Source of the DNA: UBA4416 sp031539425
GTDB taxonomy: Bacteria > Bacteroidota > Bacteroidia > B-17B0 > Aurantibacillaceae
Reading direction: 5' to 3'
DNA: 30,856 nt
Assembly: GCA_031539425.1 (NCBI GenBank)
Contig: JAVKLI010000069.1
Coordinates: 1 to 30,856, forward strand
This document shows positions 16,587 through 25,595 of this stretch, one piece after another (positions within the stretch are counted from its first letter, which is position 1; each line of letters opens with the position of its first letter). Below the pieces are notes generated by a model. It was not told the origin of the DNA and did no database searches. It worked only from the letters and a program-made list of their open reading frames with translations. Position numbers and translations under genes: made by a program.

Positions 16587-18053
16587 TTAATTTTTAATTA
16601 ATTTTTCAAATTGTTGTTTTACCTCTTCCGCATCATCAAAATGATTTTTGACACCCATTACTTCTTGATATTTTTCATGTCCTTTTCCAGCAATCAAAAC
16701 AATGTCGTGGGGCGATGCAATACTCAATGCTTTTTCTATGGCTAATTTTCTATCTTCTATTACTATTACTTTATGCGCTTGAGATTTTGGAATACCCTGT
16801 AACATATCGTTTATAATATCGGTTGCGTTTTCAAAGCGAGGATTATCAGTCGTTATAACTAAAACATCACTTTGCTCGCTTGCAATTTGCGCCATTATGG
16901 GCCGTTTTACTGCATCTCTATTACCACCACATCCTATTACGGTTACCATTTTTTCATTTCCCAATTTTAATTCGTGTATTGTTTCTAAAACATTTTTTAA
17001 AGCATTAGGTGTGTGTGCATAATCTACTATAGCTAAAACATTATGATGCGATTTAATAGTTTGAAACCGCCCCGATACAGAATTTAAAGTACTTAAAATG
17101 GTAAGAACATTTATTTTATCTTGTTGTAATATTTGTGATACAGCATATACTAACAATATGTTATAAGCATTAAAAGTGCCGTTTAGTTTAACCCATACCT
17201 CTTGATTTTCTATTTGTAATAAAAGTCCGTTGGGTTGGTTTTCAATAATTTTACATTTATAATCTGCAAAACCATTAATACTATACGTATTTTGTTTGGC
17301 TTTACAATTTTGCAGCATTATCAACCCATTTTTATCATCTTTGTTTACAAGAGCTACAGCATGTTTTGATAATTTATCAAATAATATTTTTTTGGCTTCT
17401 ATGTAATTAGAAAATGTAACGTGATAATCTAAATGATCATGTGTAATATTTGTAAATCCTGCAATTGCAAACGGCACACCTGCTACCCTATTTTGAACTA
17501 AGGCGTGTGAGCTCACTTCCATAAACACATATTGACATTTTTTTTGAACCATTTCAAAAAATAATTCGTGTAAGGCTAAAGCATTTGGGGTAGTATGGGT
17601 TGATGGTAATACCTCGTTGTTTATTCTGTTTTCAACAGTTGATATTAAACCCACATTATAACCTAAGTTTTTAAATAAATTATGTAATAATGTAACACAA
17701 GTTGTTTTACCATTAGTGCCTGTAATACCTATAATTTTAAGATTTTCACACGCATTATCATAATAGTTACTAGCCATAATGCCTAATGCTTCTGATGTGT
17801 TTGAAACAATAACATAGGTAATATTTTTACTTACTGTATTTGGAAGTTTTTCACATACAACAGCTATAGCACCATTTTGAATGGCTTCATCTATACGGTC
17901 ATGTCCATCAATAACTGTTCCAGTAATTGCTACAAATACTGAGTCTTTTTTTTGACCTCTTGAATCTATTTTAATAGAAGAGATAGCAACATGGGTAGAG
18001 CCATGCACTTCTAATAAATTCGTTTTATATATAATACTACTTAGTAATTTCAT
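16587..18053 (-). CDS. murE: UDP-MurNAc-tripeptide synthetase (likely meso-diaminopimelate-adding)
   Basis: A 488-residue ligase that adds the third residue of the stem peptide. The P-loop TGTNGKTTCVTLL spans about 111-123. The middle domain has NITHDHLDYH and the C-terminal domain VDYAHTPNAL. TTDNPRFE near residue 405 contains the DNPR motif that marks meso-diaminopimelate-specific MurE, so the wall should be of the A1-gamma type. The start overlaps the ftsI stop in ATGA (18050-18053). murF, which often follows murE in other phyla, is absent. Confidence 0.97.
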   Translation of the reverse strand: MKLLSSIIYKTNLLEVHGSTHVAISSIKIDSRGQKKDSVFVAITGTVIDGHDRIDEAIQNGAIAVVCEKLPNTVSKNITYVIVSNTSEALGIMASNYYDNACENLKIIGITGTNGKTTCVTLLHNLFKNLGYNVGLISTVENRINNEVLPSTHTTPNALALHELFFEMVQKKCQYVFMEVSSHALVQNRVAGVPFAIAGFTNITHDHLDYHVTFSNYIEAKKILFDKLSKHAVALVNKDDKNGLIMLQNCKAKQNTYSINGFADYKCKIIENQPNGLLLQIENQEVWVKLNGTFNAYNILLVYAVSQILQQDKINVLTILSTLNSVSGRFQTIKSHHNVLAIVDYAHTPNALKNVLETIHELKLGNEKMVTVIGCGGNRDAVKRPIMAQIASEQSDVLVITTDNPRFENATDIINDMLQGIPKSQAHKVIVIEDRKLAIEKALSIASPHDIVLIAGKGHEKYQEVMGVKNHFDDAEEVKQQFEKLIKN

Positions 18054-20161
18054 ATATAATTAAGTGTTAATATTATTTTATCTCCTTTATTAAATCGTTC
18101 ACCTACTTTTATTGATTGATGAACCACCCTACCAAGCCCTTTAAACTTAACTATTACACCGCTTGACTCTAACAAGTAAACGGCATCTTGTGCAGATATA
18201 CCAGATAGGTTAGGAATGATTTGCTTTTGTAATTGCGTTTCAATTTGTTTGGTAGAAGATATTTTTGAAATCACCTTACTATCCGATTCAACAATGTTTA
18301 AATCTGAAAATGCATTTTTTATTTCATCTGATTGTGACACCAAATAATTAGGAATTTTATTTACTTTATTTTGCCTGTAATTAAGCGGCAAACTAAACTC
18401 TAAATTGGTAGAATATATTTTTTCTGCAATTTCTTTAAATACTGGCCCAGCTATTAATCCGCCGTAATACACACCCCTGCTTGGATTATAAACAACTACC
18501 AAACAAGTATACTGAGGGTTATTAGCCGGAAAATAACCAATAAAAGACCCTTGATAATCATGATCGTTATCAGCACCATAAGCTGTAGTTCCTTTTTTAT
18601 AATGTTTTTTTACCATTTGTGCGGTACCTGTTTTACCACCTACTTTAAATGAGGTAATATTTAAGCCTCTACCCGTTCCGTGTTCTACAACGCCTTCAAG
18701 TAATTGCTTGGCTTTAATTATTGTTTCGTTACTTACAATGCGTTCTGCAATTACTTCGGTTGAAAATGTTTTTAAAGTAGTACCATTATATAAAATAGAT
18801 TTTTCAAAACGAGGCTTTACCATCATCCCATTATTAGCAATGGCATTATAAAAAGTAAGTAATTGTAATGGGGTAAGCAATACTTCATAACCGTAACTCA
18901 TTTGCGGTAGTGTAACGCCAGACCATGAATTACTTTTAGGGTTTTTTATTAAAGGTACACCTTCGCCAGGTATGCATATGTTTAATTTTTTATTTAATTG
19001 AAAGGATTCTAATTTTGAAATAAATTTTTGTGGATTGTTAGCATAACATTCTGTAATTATTTTGCTTAGCCCTACATTTGATGAAGTTTCAAAAACTTCT
19101 TTGATAGTTAAAGTTTTGTTTAAAGGCGTGTGCGAATCTTTTATAGTTTTATCATAATAGGTAACTTCACCATTACCTACAAATATTTTTTTATCTAATT
19201 TTAAATTGTAATCATCTATAGCAGCTAATAATGCAGGTAATTTAAAGGTAGATCCAGGTTCTGTAGCATTTAATATGGCGTAATTTAAAGTTTCATTATA
19301 GTTGGTTGAATCTTTTCTATCTCTTGTTAAATTAGCAATGGCTTTTATTTCTCCAGTTTTAACCTCCATTAAAATTGCGCAACCATGCGAGGCATTATTT
19401 TTAGAAAGTGTTGCTAATAAGGCATTTTCGGCTACATCTTGTATGTTAATGTCAATTGTAGTTACTAAATCACAGCCATTTTTCGATTCTATAATATGAT
19501 TATCGTTAACTGGTTTCCAAACACCTCCTGCAATTTTTTGCATTAATTGTTTGCCACTACTACCTTTTAAAATGCTATCGTAAGCACCTTCTAAACCTAC
19601 AGATATGGCTTGAGGGCGATATATACCAATACTTCTTGCTGCTAAATTTTTAAATGGTCGTTCACGTTTATTGTTTTGTATCACTACCAAACCTCCCAAT
19701 GACCCATGTCTTAATATTGGTAGTTTTTTAATTAATTGTAGTTCTTTATAAGATACATTTCTTTTTAAAACAAAATATCTGTCATTTGTTTTTCGAGCTA
19801 CGTTTAATAATTTTTCATAACCTTGTTTACTTTTAAGTTTTATTTCTTTAGCTAATAAATAGCTTAATGAATCTACGTTATCATTAAATATTTTTGATGT
19901 AATTGATGGCGCATTAATATCAATAGCTACCTCGTAGTAAGGTAATGAAGTGGCTAGCAAATTCCCATTGGCATCAAAAATATTACCTCTTATGGCTTCT
20001 ACTTCAAATTCTTTTAAGCTAAAGTTTTCAGATTTTGATTTCCAAATATCTTTTTCTTTAAATTGAATAACATAAATTCTGTACACAATAGAGCAAGCCA
20101 TCACACATAGTATGCTAAATACAATGTGCGTTTTAATTATGATATTTTGCTTACTGCTCAA
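18050..20161 (-). CDS. ftsI: Division-specific class B penicillin-binding protein with PASTA domain
   Basis: A 703-residue transpeptidase anchored by an N-terminal helix (about 12-32). The pedestal domain includes RGNIFDANGNLLATSLPYY (58-76). Active-site motifs are STFK (304-307, nucleophile Ser304), SSN (360-362) and KTGTAQ (510-515). A C-terminal PASTA domain (about 646-701, IIPNLSGISAQDAVYLL) may sense muropeptide or glycan. It partners with FtsW. The start is TTG at 20161, 6 bases after the ftsL-like gene, with no ATG before the membrane helix. Confidence 0.95.
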   Translation of the reverse strand: MSSKQNIIIKTHIVFSILCVMACSIVYRIYVIQFKEKDIWKSKSENFSLKEFEVEAIRGNIFDANGNLLATSLPYYEVAIDINAPSITSKIFNDNVDSLSYLLAKEIKLKSKQGYEKLLNVARKTNDRYFVLKRNVSYKELQLIKKLPILRHGSLGGLVVIQNNKRERPFKNLAARSIGIYRPQAISVGLEGAYDSILKGSSGKQLMQKIAGGVWKPVNDNHIIESKNGCDLVTTIDINIQDVAENALLATLSKNNASHGCAILMEVKTGEIKAIANLTRDRKDSTNYNETLNYAILNATEPGSTFKLPALLAAIDDYNLKLDKKIFVGNGEVTYYDKTIKDSHTPLNKTLTIKEVFETSSNVGLSKIITECYANNPQKFISKLESFQLNKKLNICIPGEGVPLIKNPKSNSWSGVTLPQMSYGYEVLLTPLQLLTFYNAIANNGMMVKPRFEKSILYNGTTLKTFSTEVIAERIVSNETIIKAKQLLEGVVEHGTGRGLNITSFKVGGKTGTAQMVKKHYKKGTTAYGADNDHDYQGSFIGYFPANNPQYTCLVVVYNPSRGVYYGGLIAGPVFKEIAEKIYSTNLEFSLPLNYRQNKVNKIPNYLVSQSDEIKNAFSDLNIVESDSKVISKISSTKQIETQLQKQIIPNLSGISAQDAVYLLESSGVIVKFKGLGRVVHQSIKVGERFNKGDKIILTLNYI

Positions 20162-20167
20162 GGTTAT

Positions 20168-20587
20168 TTAGTGAAGTTGATTAATAATAACTTTTGGGGT
20201 AAGTGTAGATTCTTTTAAGCCTAATGCCTCTACGGCTTTAGCTACCTGACTTTGTTTACATACAAACATTATATCAGACTTAGTAGAAATATAAACGCTT
20301 CTAATCTCCTTTATGTCATTTTTTAATCTATTTTCTTCTCTTATTTTATCTTCTGCAAAAAAACCGTTGGCTATATATAAGAGTGACAAACAACTTAAAA
20401 AAATGATAAACGGAATTTGTTTTAATGTTTTTGTATTATTTAAAAAATTACCTCCAAATCCAATATTTAATATTTTGGCTACAAAGCCCTGTTTCTTTAG
20501 CCTTGCACTGTTTTCAATAGAATCACTTTGAGTACCTATCTCAATATCGTTTGTATGTGTTGGCTGACTTTTAAATGTATTTGCCAT
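20168..20587 (-). CDS. FtsL-like cell division protein
   Basis: A 139-residue bitopic protein. A cytoplasmic N-terminus of about 57 residues precedes one helix (near 58-76, including IPFIIFLSCLSLLYIANGF). A short charged coiled-coil-like stretch follows (EDKIREENRLKNDIKEIR) and then a periplasmic tail ending LTPKVIINQLH. This matches Bacteroidota proteins annotated as FtsL-like, which sit between rsmH and ftsI. FtsL would join FtsQ and activate FtsW-FtsI. Sequence alone is weak, and position plus topology carry the call. Confidence 0.82.
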   Translation of the reverse strand: MANTFKSQPTHTNDIEIGTQSDSIENSARLKKQGFVAKILNIGFGGNFLNNTKTLKQIPFIIFLSCLSLLYIANGFFAEDKIREENRLKNDIKEIRSVYISTKSDIMFVCKQSQVAKAVEALGLKESTLTPKVIINQLH

Positions 20588-20590
20588 TTT

Positions 20591-21520
20591 TTATAATTCT
20601 AATTTTTCTGCAATCCGTAACTTCGCACTTCGTGATCTTGGGTTTCTTTCAATTTCCTTTACTGATGCGGTAATGGGCTTATGACTAATATTGTTAAAGT
20701 ATTTCTTTTCATTACCATATATGAAATCTTTTTCTAGCTTACCTTCTGTATTTCCAGTTTTAATAAGGTTTTTAACCAATCTGTCTTCTAAACTGTGATA
20801 ACTAATAATTACTAGCCTTCCTTGTGTATTTAATACTTGATGGGTTTGATTTAAAAATTCTGTTAAAGCCGCCATTTCTTCATTCACTTCTATTCTTAAA
20901 GCTTGGTAAACTTTAGCTAAATATTTATTTGTGTCAAATTTGGGTGCGCAGGCTTTTACAATTTCATTAAATTGAAAGGTGCTTACAATCTCGTTGTTCA
21001 ATCTTTGTTCTACTATAATATAGGCTAACCTAAAAGCATTATCAATTTCGCCATAGCTTCTAAATATTTTTGTTAAGGCTTCAACGCTGTACGTGTTTAC
21101 AATTTTTCGTGCTGTTTGGCTTCCTTTTTGATTCATGCGCATATCCAGTTCACTATCTAACCTAATAGAAAACCCTCTACTATGTTCATCAAATTGAAAA
21201 GACGAAACGCCCAAATCACCTAGTATTCCATCTACTCCTTGAATTTTATTGAGTTTTAAATAATTTTTTATAAACCTAAAATTATTGGGTATAAAAATAA
21301 CCCTGTCATCAGAAGGTACATTTGCCAAGGCATCCGCATCTTGATCAAAAGCAATTAACCGCCCTTTGTTTGATAAATGATGTAAAATTTCTTTTGAGTG
21401 CCCACCTCCTCCAAAGGTGATATCTACATAAGTGCCATTTTCTTTAATAGCCAAGCCTTCAATGCATTGGTTTAATAATACAGGGGTATGATAGGTAGAA
21501 TTAGCTGTTTCCATTATCAT
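20591..21520 (-). CDS. rsmH: 16S rRNA (cytosine-N4)-methyltransferase RsmH (MraW)
   Basis: A 309-residue SAM-dependent methyltransferase that modifies C1402 (E. coli numbering) of 16S rRNA. Visible are YHTPVLLNQ (10-18), the SAM motif VDITFGGGGHS (32-42), GILGDLGVSSFQFD, RLDSELDMRM and the C-terminal ISYHSLEDRLVK and RNPRSRSAKLR. ATG codons at 21520 and 21514 are both possible, and both overlap the mraZ end by 14-20 bases. Confidence 0.97.
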   Translation of the reverse strand: MIMETANSTYHTPVLLNQCIEGLAIKENGTYVDITFGGGGHSKEILHHLSNKGRLIAFDQDADALANVPSDDRVIFIPNNFRFIKNYLKLNKIQGVDGILGDLGVSSFQFDEHSRGFSIRLDSELDMRMNQKGSQTARKIVNTYSVEALTKIFRSYGEIDNAFRLAYIIVEQRLNNEIVSTFQFNEIVKACAPKFDTNKYLAKVYQALRIEVNEEMAALTEFLNQTHQVLNTQGRLVIISYHSLEDRLVKNLIKTGNTEGKLEKDFIYGNEKKYFNNISHKPITASVKEIERNPRSRSAKLRIAEKLEL

Positions 21521-21968
21521 TACTTAAGTTGCCTAATACATCTTGAGCTAATTGCTCTATATCTATATTTTGGTTTAAAAATGCGTCGTATAAGGTTTTA
21601 TCCCATATTTCTATAATATTATTACTTCCTAATACTTTTATATCTGTAGTTATTTCGGCATAAGTCATTAATGGTGTAGGTAATAATAATCTTCCGGTAG
21701 CATCTGCCTCTATTATGGTGGCGCCACCACTAAATTTTCTTACAAATACATCATTGGCTTTTATAAGTCTGTTTAATGAACTTAATTTTTTATTTAATAA
21801 TTCCCACTCGTGAGTAGGATATAACACCAAACATTTTTGATGTAAATTTCTGTTAATAACAAAACCTTTTTCAAATAAGGTGTCAAACTGCTTTTTTAAA
21901 GCCACAGGAAACATAAAGCGACCTTTTGCGTCCACCTTACATTCAAATTCTCCTATGAAGCTTGCCAT
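21501..21968 (-). CDS. mraZ: Transcriptional regulator MraZ
   Basis: A 155-residue protein with two SpoVT/AbrB-type half-domains: GEFECKVDAKGRFMFPVAL (about 6-24) and EADATGRLLLPTPLM (about 85-99). MraZ forms rings that bind tandem 10-bp repeats before the dcw operon and, in the species studied, mostly repress it. Such repeats lie at 22017-22053, 49 bases before this start, so autoregulation is likely. It is the first gene of the operon and overlaps rsmH. Confidence 0.96.
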   Translation of the reverse strand: MASFIGEFECKVDAKGRFMFPVALKKQFDTLFEKGFVINRNLHQKCLVLYPTHEWELLNKKLSSLNRLIKANDVFVRKFSGGATIIEADATGRLLLPTPLMTYAEITTDIKVLGSNNIIEIWDKTLYDAFLNQNIDIEQLAQDVLGNLSNDNGNS

Positions 21969-22016
21969 AATTTATAGATTTTATATTAAAACTTTGTAAA
22001 TGTAAATTTATTTTTA

Positions 22017-22053
22017 CCACTTTATTCCACTTTATTCCATTTTTTACCACTTT
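22017..22053 (-). promoter_or_regulatory. Four-copy MraZ-box array (probable dcw operator)
   Basis: Minus-strand AAAGTGG occurs at 22053-22047, 22033-22027 and 22023-22017, with a one-base variant AAAATGG at 22043-22037. Units are exactly 10 bases apart with 3-base spacers (TAA, AAT, AAT). This equals the AAAGTG(T/G)-N3 repeats reported for Mollicutes MraZ, and the TGG core repeats with the same period as the E. coli TGGG-N5 boxes. Four copies at one helical turn each, 49 bases before mraZ, point to an operator. I see no firm -7 or -33 element; TAAATTTA between the array and mraZ is one base off the consensus. Confidence 0.75.
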
Positions 22054-22216
22054 GTTAATAATTTTTTTAATTTTTTAATTTTTGTGTGGCTTTTTAACAA
22101 TCCGCACTCTATTGTTAATAACCTATTAAAGTGTATAAAAGAGCATTAATAAATAAGAAACTATTGTTTAAAGCATAAAAATCATTAAGTTTATAACCCA
22201 TTTTATATAAATCACC

Positions 22217-23722
22217 TTGGAGCCCGAAAAAGAAATTATTGTTAAAAAACTATACCCTTACCAACAGGATGCTGTAGATAAAATTTGCTCAAGGCTTAAG
22301 GAAATAGAACCTAATCAAAACATTTTATTTCAGTTACCTACAGGTGGAGGTAAAACCATTATTTTTTCAGAAATTGTAAAATGGTATATCAATACCTACC
22401 ATAGAAAAGTGCTTATATTAACGCACCGTATTGAACTATGTAAACAAACATCAGATGTGCTGCAAAATGTTGGTATACTTAATAAAATTATAAATGCCGA
22501 TGTAAAACAGTTACCGCAAAATAGCCAATACCAAAGTTTTACAGCACTAGTAGAAACCCTTAACAATCGCTTACAAGAAGATGACCAATTTGTAGAAGAT
22601 ATTGGGTTAGTAATTGTAGACGAAGCACATTATAATTCATTTAGAAAACTATTTCATTACTTTGAAAAGGTTAATATTTTAGGGGTTACAGCTACCCCGC
22701 TTAGCAGCAATAAAAAATTACCACTATATCAAACTTATAAAGAAATTATTGTAGGCGAAAGTATTGCCAAGTTAATTAAAAACAGCTATTTAGCAAATGG
22801 TATCACGTACTCTCAAGATGTTAATTTAAGTTCGCTTAAAGTAGGTAATAATGGTGAATTTACTACCGGTTCACACGAACAACTCTATACCCAAGCTATC
22901 ATGCAAAACAAATTAATAGATTGCTACGAAGAAATTGCACTGAACACCAAAACACTCATATTTAACGCAGGTATTTTGGCAAGTATTTCTGTTTACAGAT
23001 TATTTAAAGAAAAAGGATACCCAGTAAAATACCTTGATAGCACTTTTAGTGATAGAGACAGGTACGAAACCCTTAATTGGTTTAAAGAAACGCCAAATGG
23101 AATTTTAAGCTCTGTAAGTATTTTAACCACAGGATTTGATGAACCCGAAGTAAAATCAATTATACTAAATAGAGCCACCCGATCGCTCACCCTATACCAG
23201 CAAATGATAGGGAGAGGCTCACGCTATTTAAAACACAAAACAGAATTTAATATTATTGATTTAGGTAATAACGCCAGAAGGTTTAACCTTTGGCAGCACC
23301 CTATAGATTGGAACCATGTATTTATGTCGCCACACTTGTACTTAGATAGTAAGTATAAAGAAGAGTGGAATTATGAAGCAGAAAATGATTACGATTTGCC
23401 AGATGACATAAAAGCACGCTTTTTAAACTCATCATCTGAGGCATTTATTGTAAAAGATAAATATATGCAATGCCTTCGCAAAGGCTTAAAACCAGCCCTT
23501 GTTCTTGACCAATCATTAGACAATCATTTTGGACGAATAAAAGATAACGCAGCCGATTTTGACGAGGCTTTTGAATTATTTAATTTATTAAATAGCGAGA
23601 TGCGTTATAGAATTAAACAATTTGCCAAGTGCATCAACGCTACCGAAAATTATATAGACTATCAACACCAAACCTACACAGCCAAGCTACGCCGTATGAT
23701 AATTGGCTGGTTTGTGGAGTAA
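22217..23722 (+). CDS. Superfamily 2 DEAH-box helicase
   Basis: A 501-residue helicase-like ATPase. LYPYQQDAV (12-20) is the Q-motif region, LPTGGGKT (40-47) the Walker A, DEAH (135-138) the Walker B and TAT (158-160) motif III. SILTTGFDEPEV (301-312) and QMIGRGSRY (329-337) are motifs V and VI of the second RecA domain. A C-terminal region of about 150 residues has no recognised domain. The start is TTG at 22217: an in-frame stop lies 9 bases upstream and no ATG precedes the Q-motif. It is divergent from mraZ. It resembles solitary Bacteroidota helicases; the nucleic-acid substrate is unknown. Confidence 0.88.
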   Translation: MEPEKEIIVKKLYPYQQDAVDKICSRLKEIEPNQNILFQLPTGGGKTIIFSEIVKWYINTYHRKVLILTHRIELCKQTSDVLQNVGILNKIINADVKQLPQNSQYQSFTALVETLNNRLQEDDQFVEDIGLVIVDEAHYNSFRKLFHYFEKVNILGVTATPLSSNKKLPLYQTYKEIIVGESIAKLIKNSYLANGITYSQDVNLSSLKVGNNGEFTTGSHEQLYTQAIMQNKLIDCYEEIALNTKTLIFNAGILASISVYRLFKEKGYPVKYLDSTFSDRDRYETLNWFKETPNGILSSVSILTTGFDEPEVKSIILNRATRSLTLYQQMIGRGSRYLKHKTEFNIIDLGNNARRFNLWQHPIDWNHVFMSPHLYLDSKYKEEWNYEAENDYDLPDDIKARFLNSSSEAFIVKDKYMQCLRKGLKPALVLDQSLDNHFGRIKDNAADFDEAFELFNLLNSEMRYRIKQFAKCINATENYIDYQHQTYTAKLRRMIIGWFVE

Positions 23723-24060
23723 ACAAAAAAAAGTTCATTTAACTTAAATTAAACTTTATACAAGCATAAATAGTAAATTTATTGGTAGCGAATGGCTTTC
23801 TTGATCATCGCTTCTAATTACTACACCAATAACAATATATTTACATGATATAGAGGGTTAATTTTCTATATACCCCTTTTCACTTGCCGTCCAATCATTA
23901 ACTACACCTTTTGCATATTCTATTGTTATATTGGCTAATGTTTTGTTTTTTTAGCCCCAAATGAAAAGCAATAAAATCAAACTATTTAGTCAACTTAATT
24001 TAGTTAATTATTAAAGAAGTCTTCTATAAACATTTCATTAATAAATTCATCTTTAGCTTA
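23723..24060. other. Gene-free stretch between helicase and LptF/LptG-family genes
   Basis: These 338 bases hold no complete gene. Minus-strand short open stretches occur: about 30 codons ending at TAA 23860-23858 (with ITIEYAKGVVNDWTASEKG), and 17 codons directly after the double stop of the permease gene (DEFINEMFIEDFF), ending at 24004. They may be remnants of deleted sequence. No strong terminator is seen. Confidence 0.4.
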
Positions 24061-25476
24061 TTAAGAAGTTTTAGTTTGTAATTTTTTAAATGAAAAACTG
24101 AATAACGGCACTTCTTTTGCAGCCCTATAAAATAGCAAACAGGCTACAATTAGAAAAAATAAAGGAGGAGCCCAAATTCCAACTATAGGTAAAAATGTAT
24201 TGTTATAAACTAAACGCTCAAAAATAATTGATGTAATATAATACACTAAAAAAAATAATACTGCTACTACAGTAGGAAGCCCCATTCCACCTTTTTTTAT
24301 AATTGCCCCAAGTGCTAAACCTATAAAACTTAAAATAATACAAACTAAAGACATGGCTATTTTTTTATGCCATCCCGCTTTAAATTCATTAATTTTTGTA
24401 GTGTTTATATCAATTTCCTCATCTATTGAGTCAATTAATGAACTGAAGTTTCTCACTAAATGTTGGGCATATTCATATATTTTAAACTGCTCATCCTTAG
24501 AAATTTGTTTAAGCATTTGTTTAACAAATATTACTTTATGTGTAAGTAAAGTGTCGTATAAAAAATCATTACAGTGTGTTAAATAATAAGTATTTAAGTT
24601 TTGTTTTAAATCTTGTTTCTTTTTATAAATGTAACTTAGAGTAGAATCTATTTCATTATTTATCATCCATATATTCATCATTTTAATGTCATTTTTAAAC
24701 AAATTATCATCGGAGTTTTTCATTTTAAATGCTGACAAATCCATGTTAAATGTCATTTCAGAAAATTGAATTTGCATCGTTGGTTTTTTAGTAAAATAAT
24801 TTTGGTCTTGAACCATATCTTCATACCTAATGCCACTTTGTAAACAAAAATTTAAATAATTCTTGTCATTCGAAGTTGCAATATAACCACTATCACTATA
24901 CATTTGAATTATGTTACCATACCCATTACTTTGGTCGTATAAGCTAATATTAAATAGTTTTTTTCCATCTGCACTTTTTTTACCAACTTTTAAGGTGTAT
25001 CCTTCTATTTGATTAGAATAAATTCCCTCTTTTATATTTAGTGATGGTTTGGTTTGTCTAATATCATACAATAAACGAGATGACTTAACTATAATATGTG
25101 GTAAAGAGAAATTATTAAATATAAACATCAAAATAGCTAGCCCAACTATAAAAACAAATATTGGTTTTATAATTTTAAATAATGATTGGCCGGAGCTTTT
25201 TAAAGCACTAAGCTCATAGTTTTCAGCTAAATTACCAAAACACATAATTGACGAAAGTAAAATGGCTAATACTACTGATACAGGGAAAAATGAAATAAAC
25301 GAATAAAAACAAAATTGAGTTAATGGCCAAATATTAATACCCTTACCTATAATTTCATCAAGGTATGTATATAGATATATTAAAAAATAAATAAAATTAC
25401 CAATGAATAAGGTTATAAAGAATAACGGTAGGTAAAGTTTTAATAAATAAACATGAATAATTTTTAAACTCATCAT
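24061..25476 (-). CDS. LptF/LptG-family permease (YjgP/YjgQ)
   Basis: A 471-residue membrane protein. Three helices lie in the first 120 residues, a large periplasmic domain spans about 125-370, and three helices end the protein. The ENYELSALKSSGQS segment after the second helix is characteristic of the family (E-x-ALKSSG). LptF and LptG extract lipopolysaccharide from the inner membrane with the LptB ATPase. Bacteroidota often carry long single forms like this, so I cannot choose F or G. ATG at 25476 (or 25473) is preferred to the TTG at 25485. The gene ends in two stop codons (TAATAA). A gap of 120 bases separates it from gldJ. Confidence 0.88.
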   Translation of the reverse strand: MMSLKIIHVYLLKLYLPLFFITLFIGNFIYFLIYLYTYLDEIIGKGINIWPLTQFCFYSFISFFPVSVVLAILLSSIMCFGNLAENYELSALKSSGQSLFKIIKPIFVFIVGLAILMFIFNNFSLPHIIVKSSRLLYDIRQTKPSLNIKEGIYSNQIEGYTLKVGKKSADGKKLFNISLYDQSNGYGNIIQMYSDSGYIATSNDKNYLNFCLQSGIRYEDMVQDQNYFTKKPTMQIQFSEMTFNMDLSAFKMKNSDDNLFKNDIKMMNIWMINNEIDSTLSYIYKKKQDLKQNLNTYYLTHCNDFLYDTLLTHKVIFVKQMLKQISKDEQFKIYEYAQHLVRNFSSLIDSIDEEIDINTTKINEFKAGWHKKIAMSLVCIILSFIGLALGAIIKKGGMGLPTVVAVLFFLVYYITSIIFERLVYNNTFLPIVGIWAPPLFFLIVACLLFYRAAKEVPLFSFSFKKLQTKTS

Positions 25477-25595
25477 TAATAACAATATAAGTTTAAAGTT
25501 AACACCTACATGTAAATTTTAAAACTAAAATCAATATTAGAAATAATAGAATTTAAAACGTAAAAAAATCAGCTTTTTATAACAGTTGTGAAATG

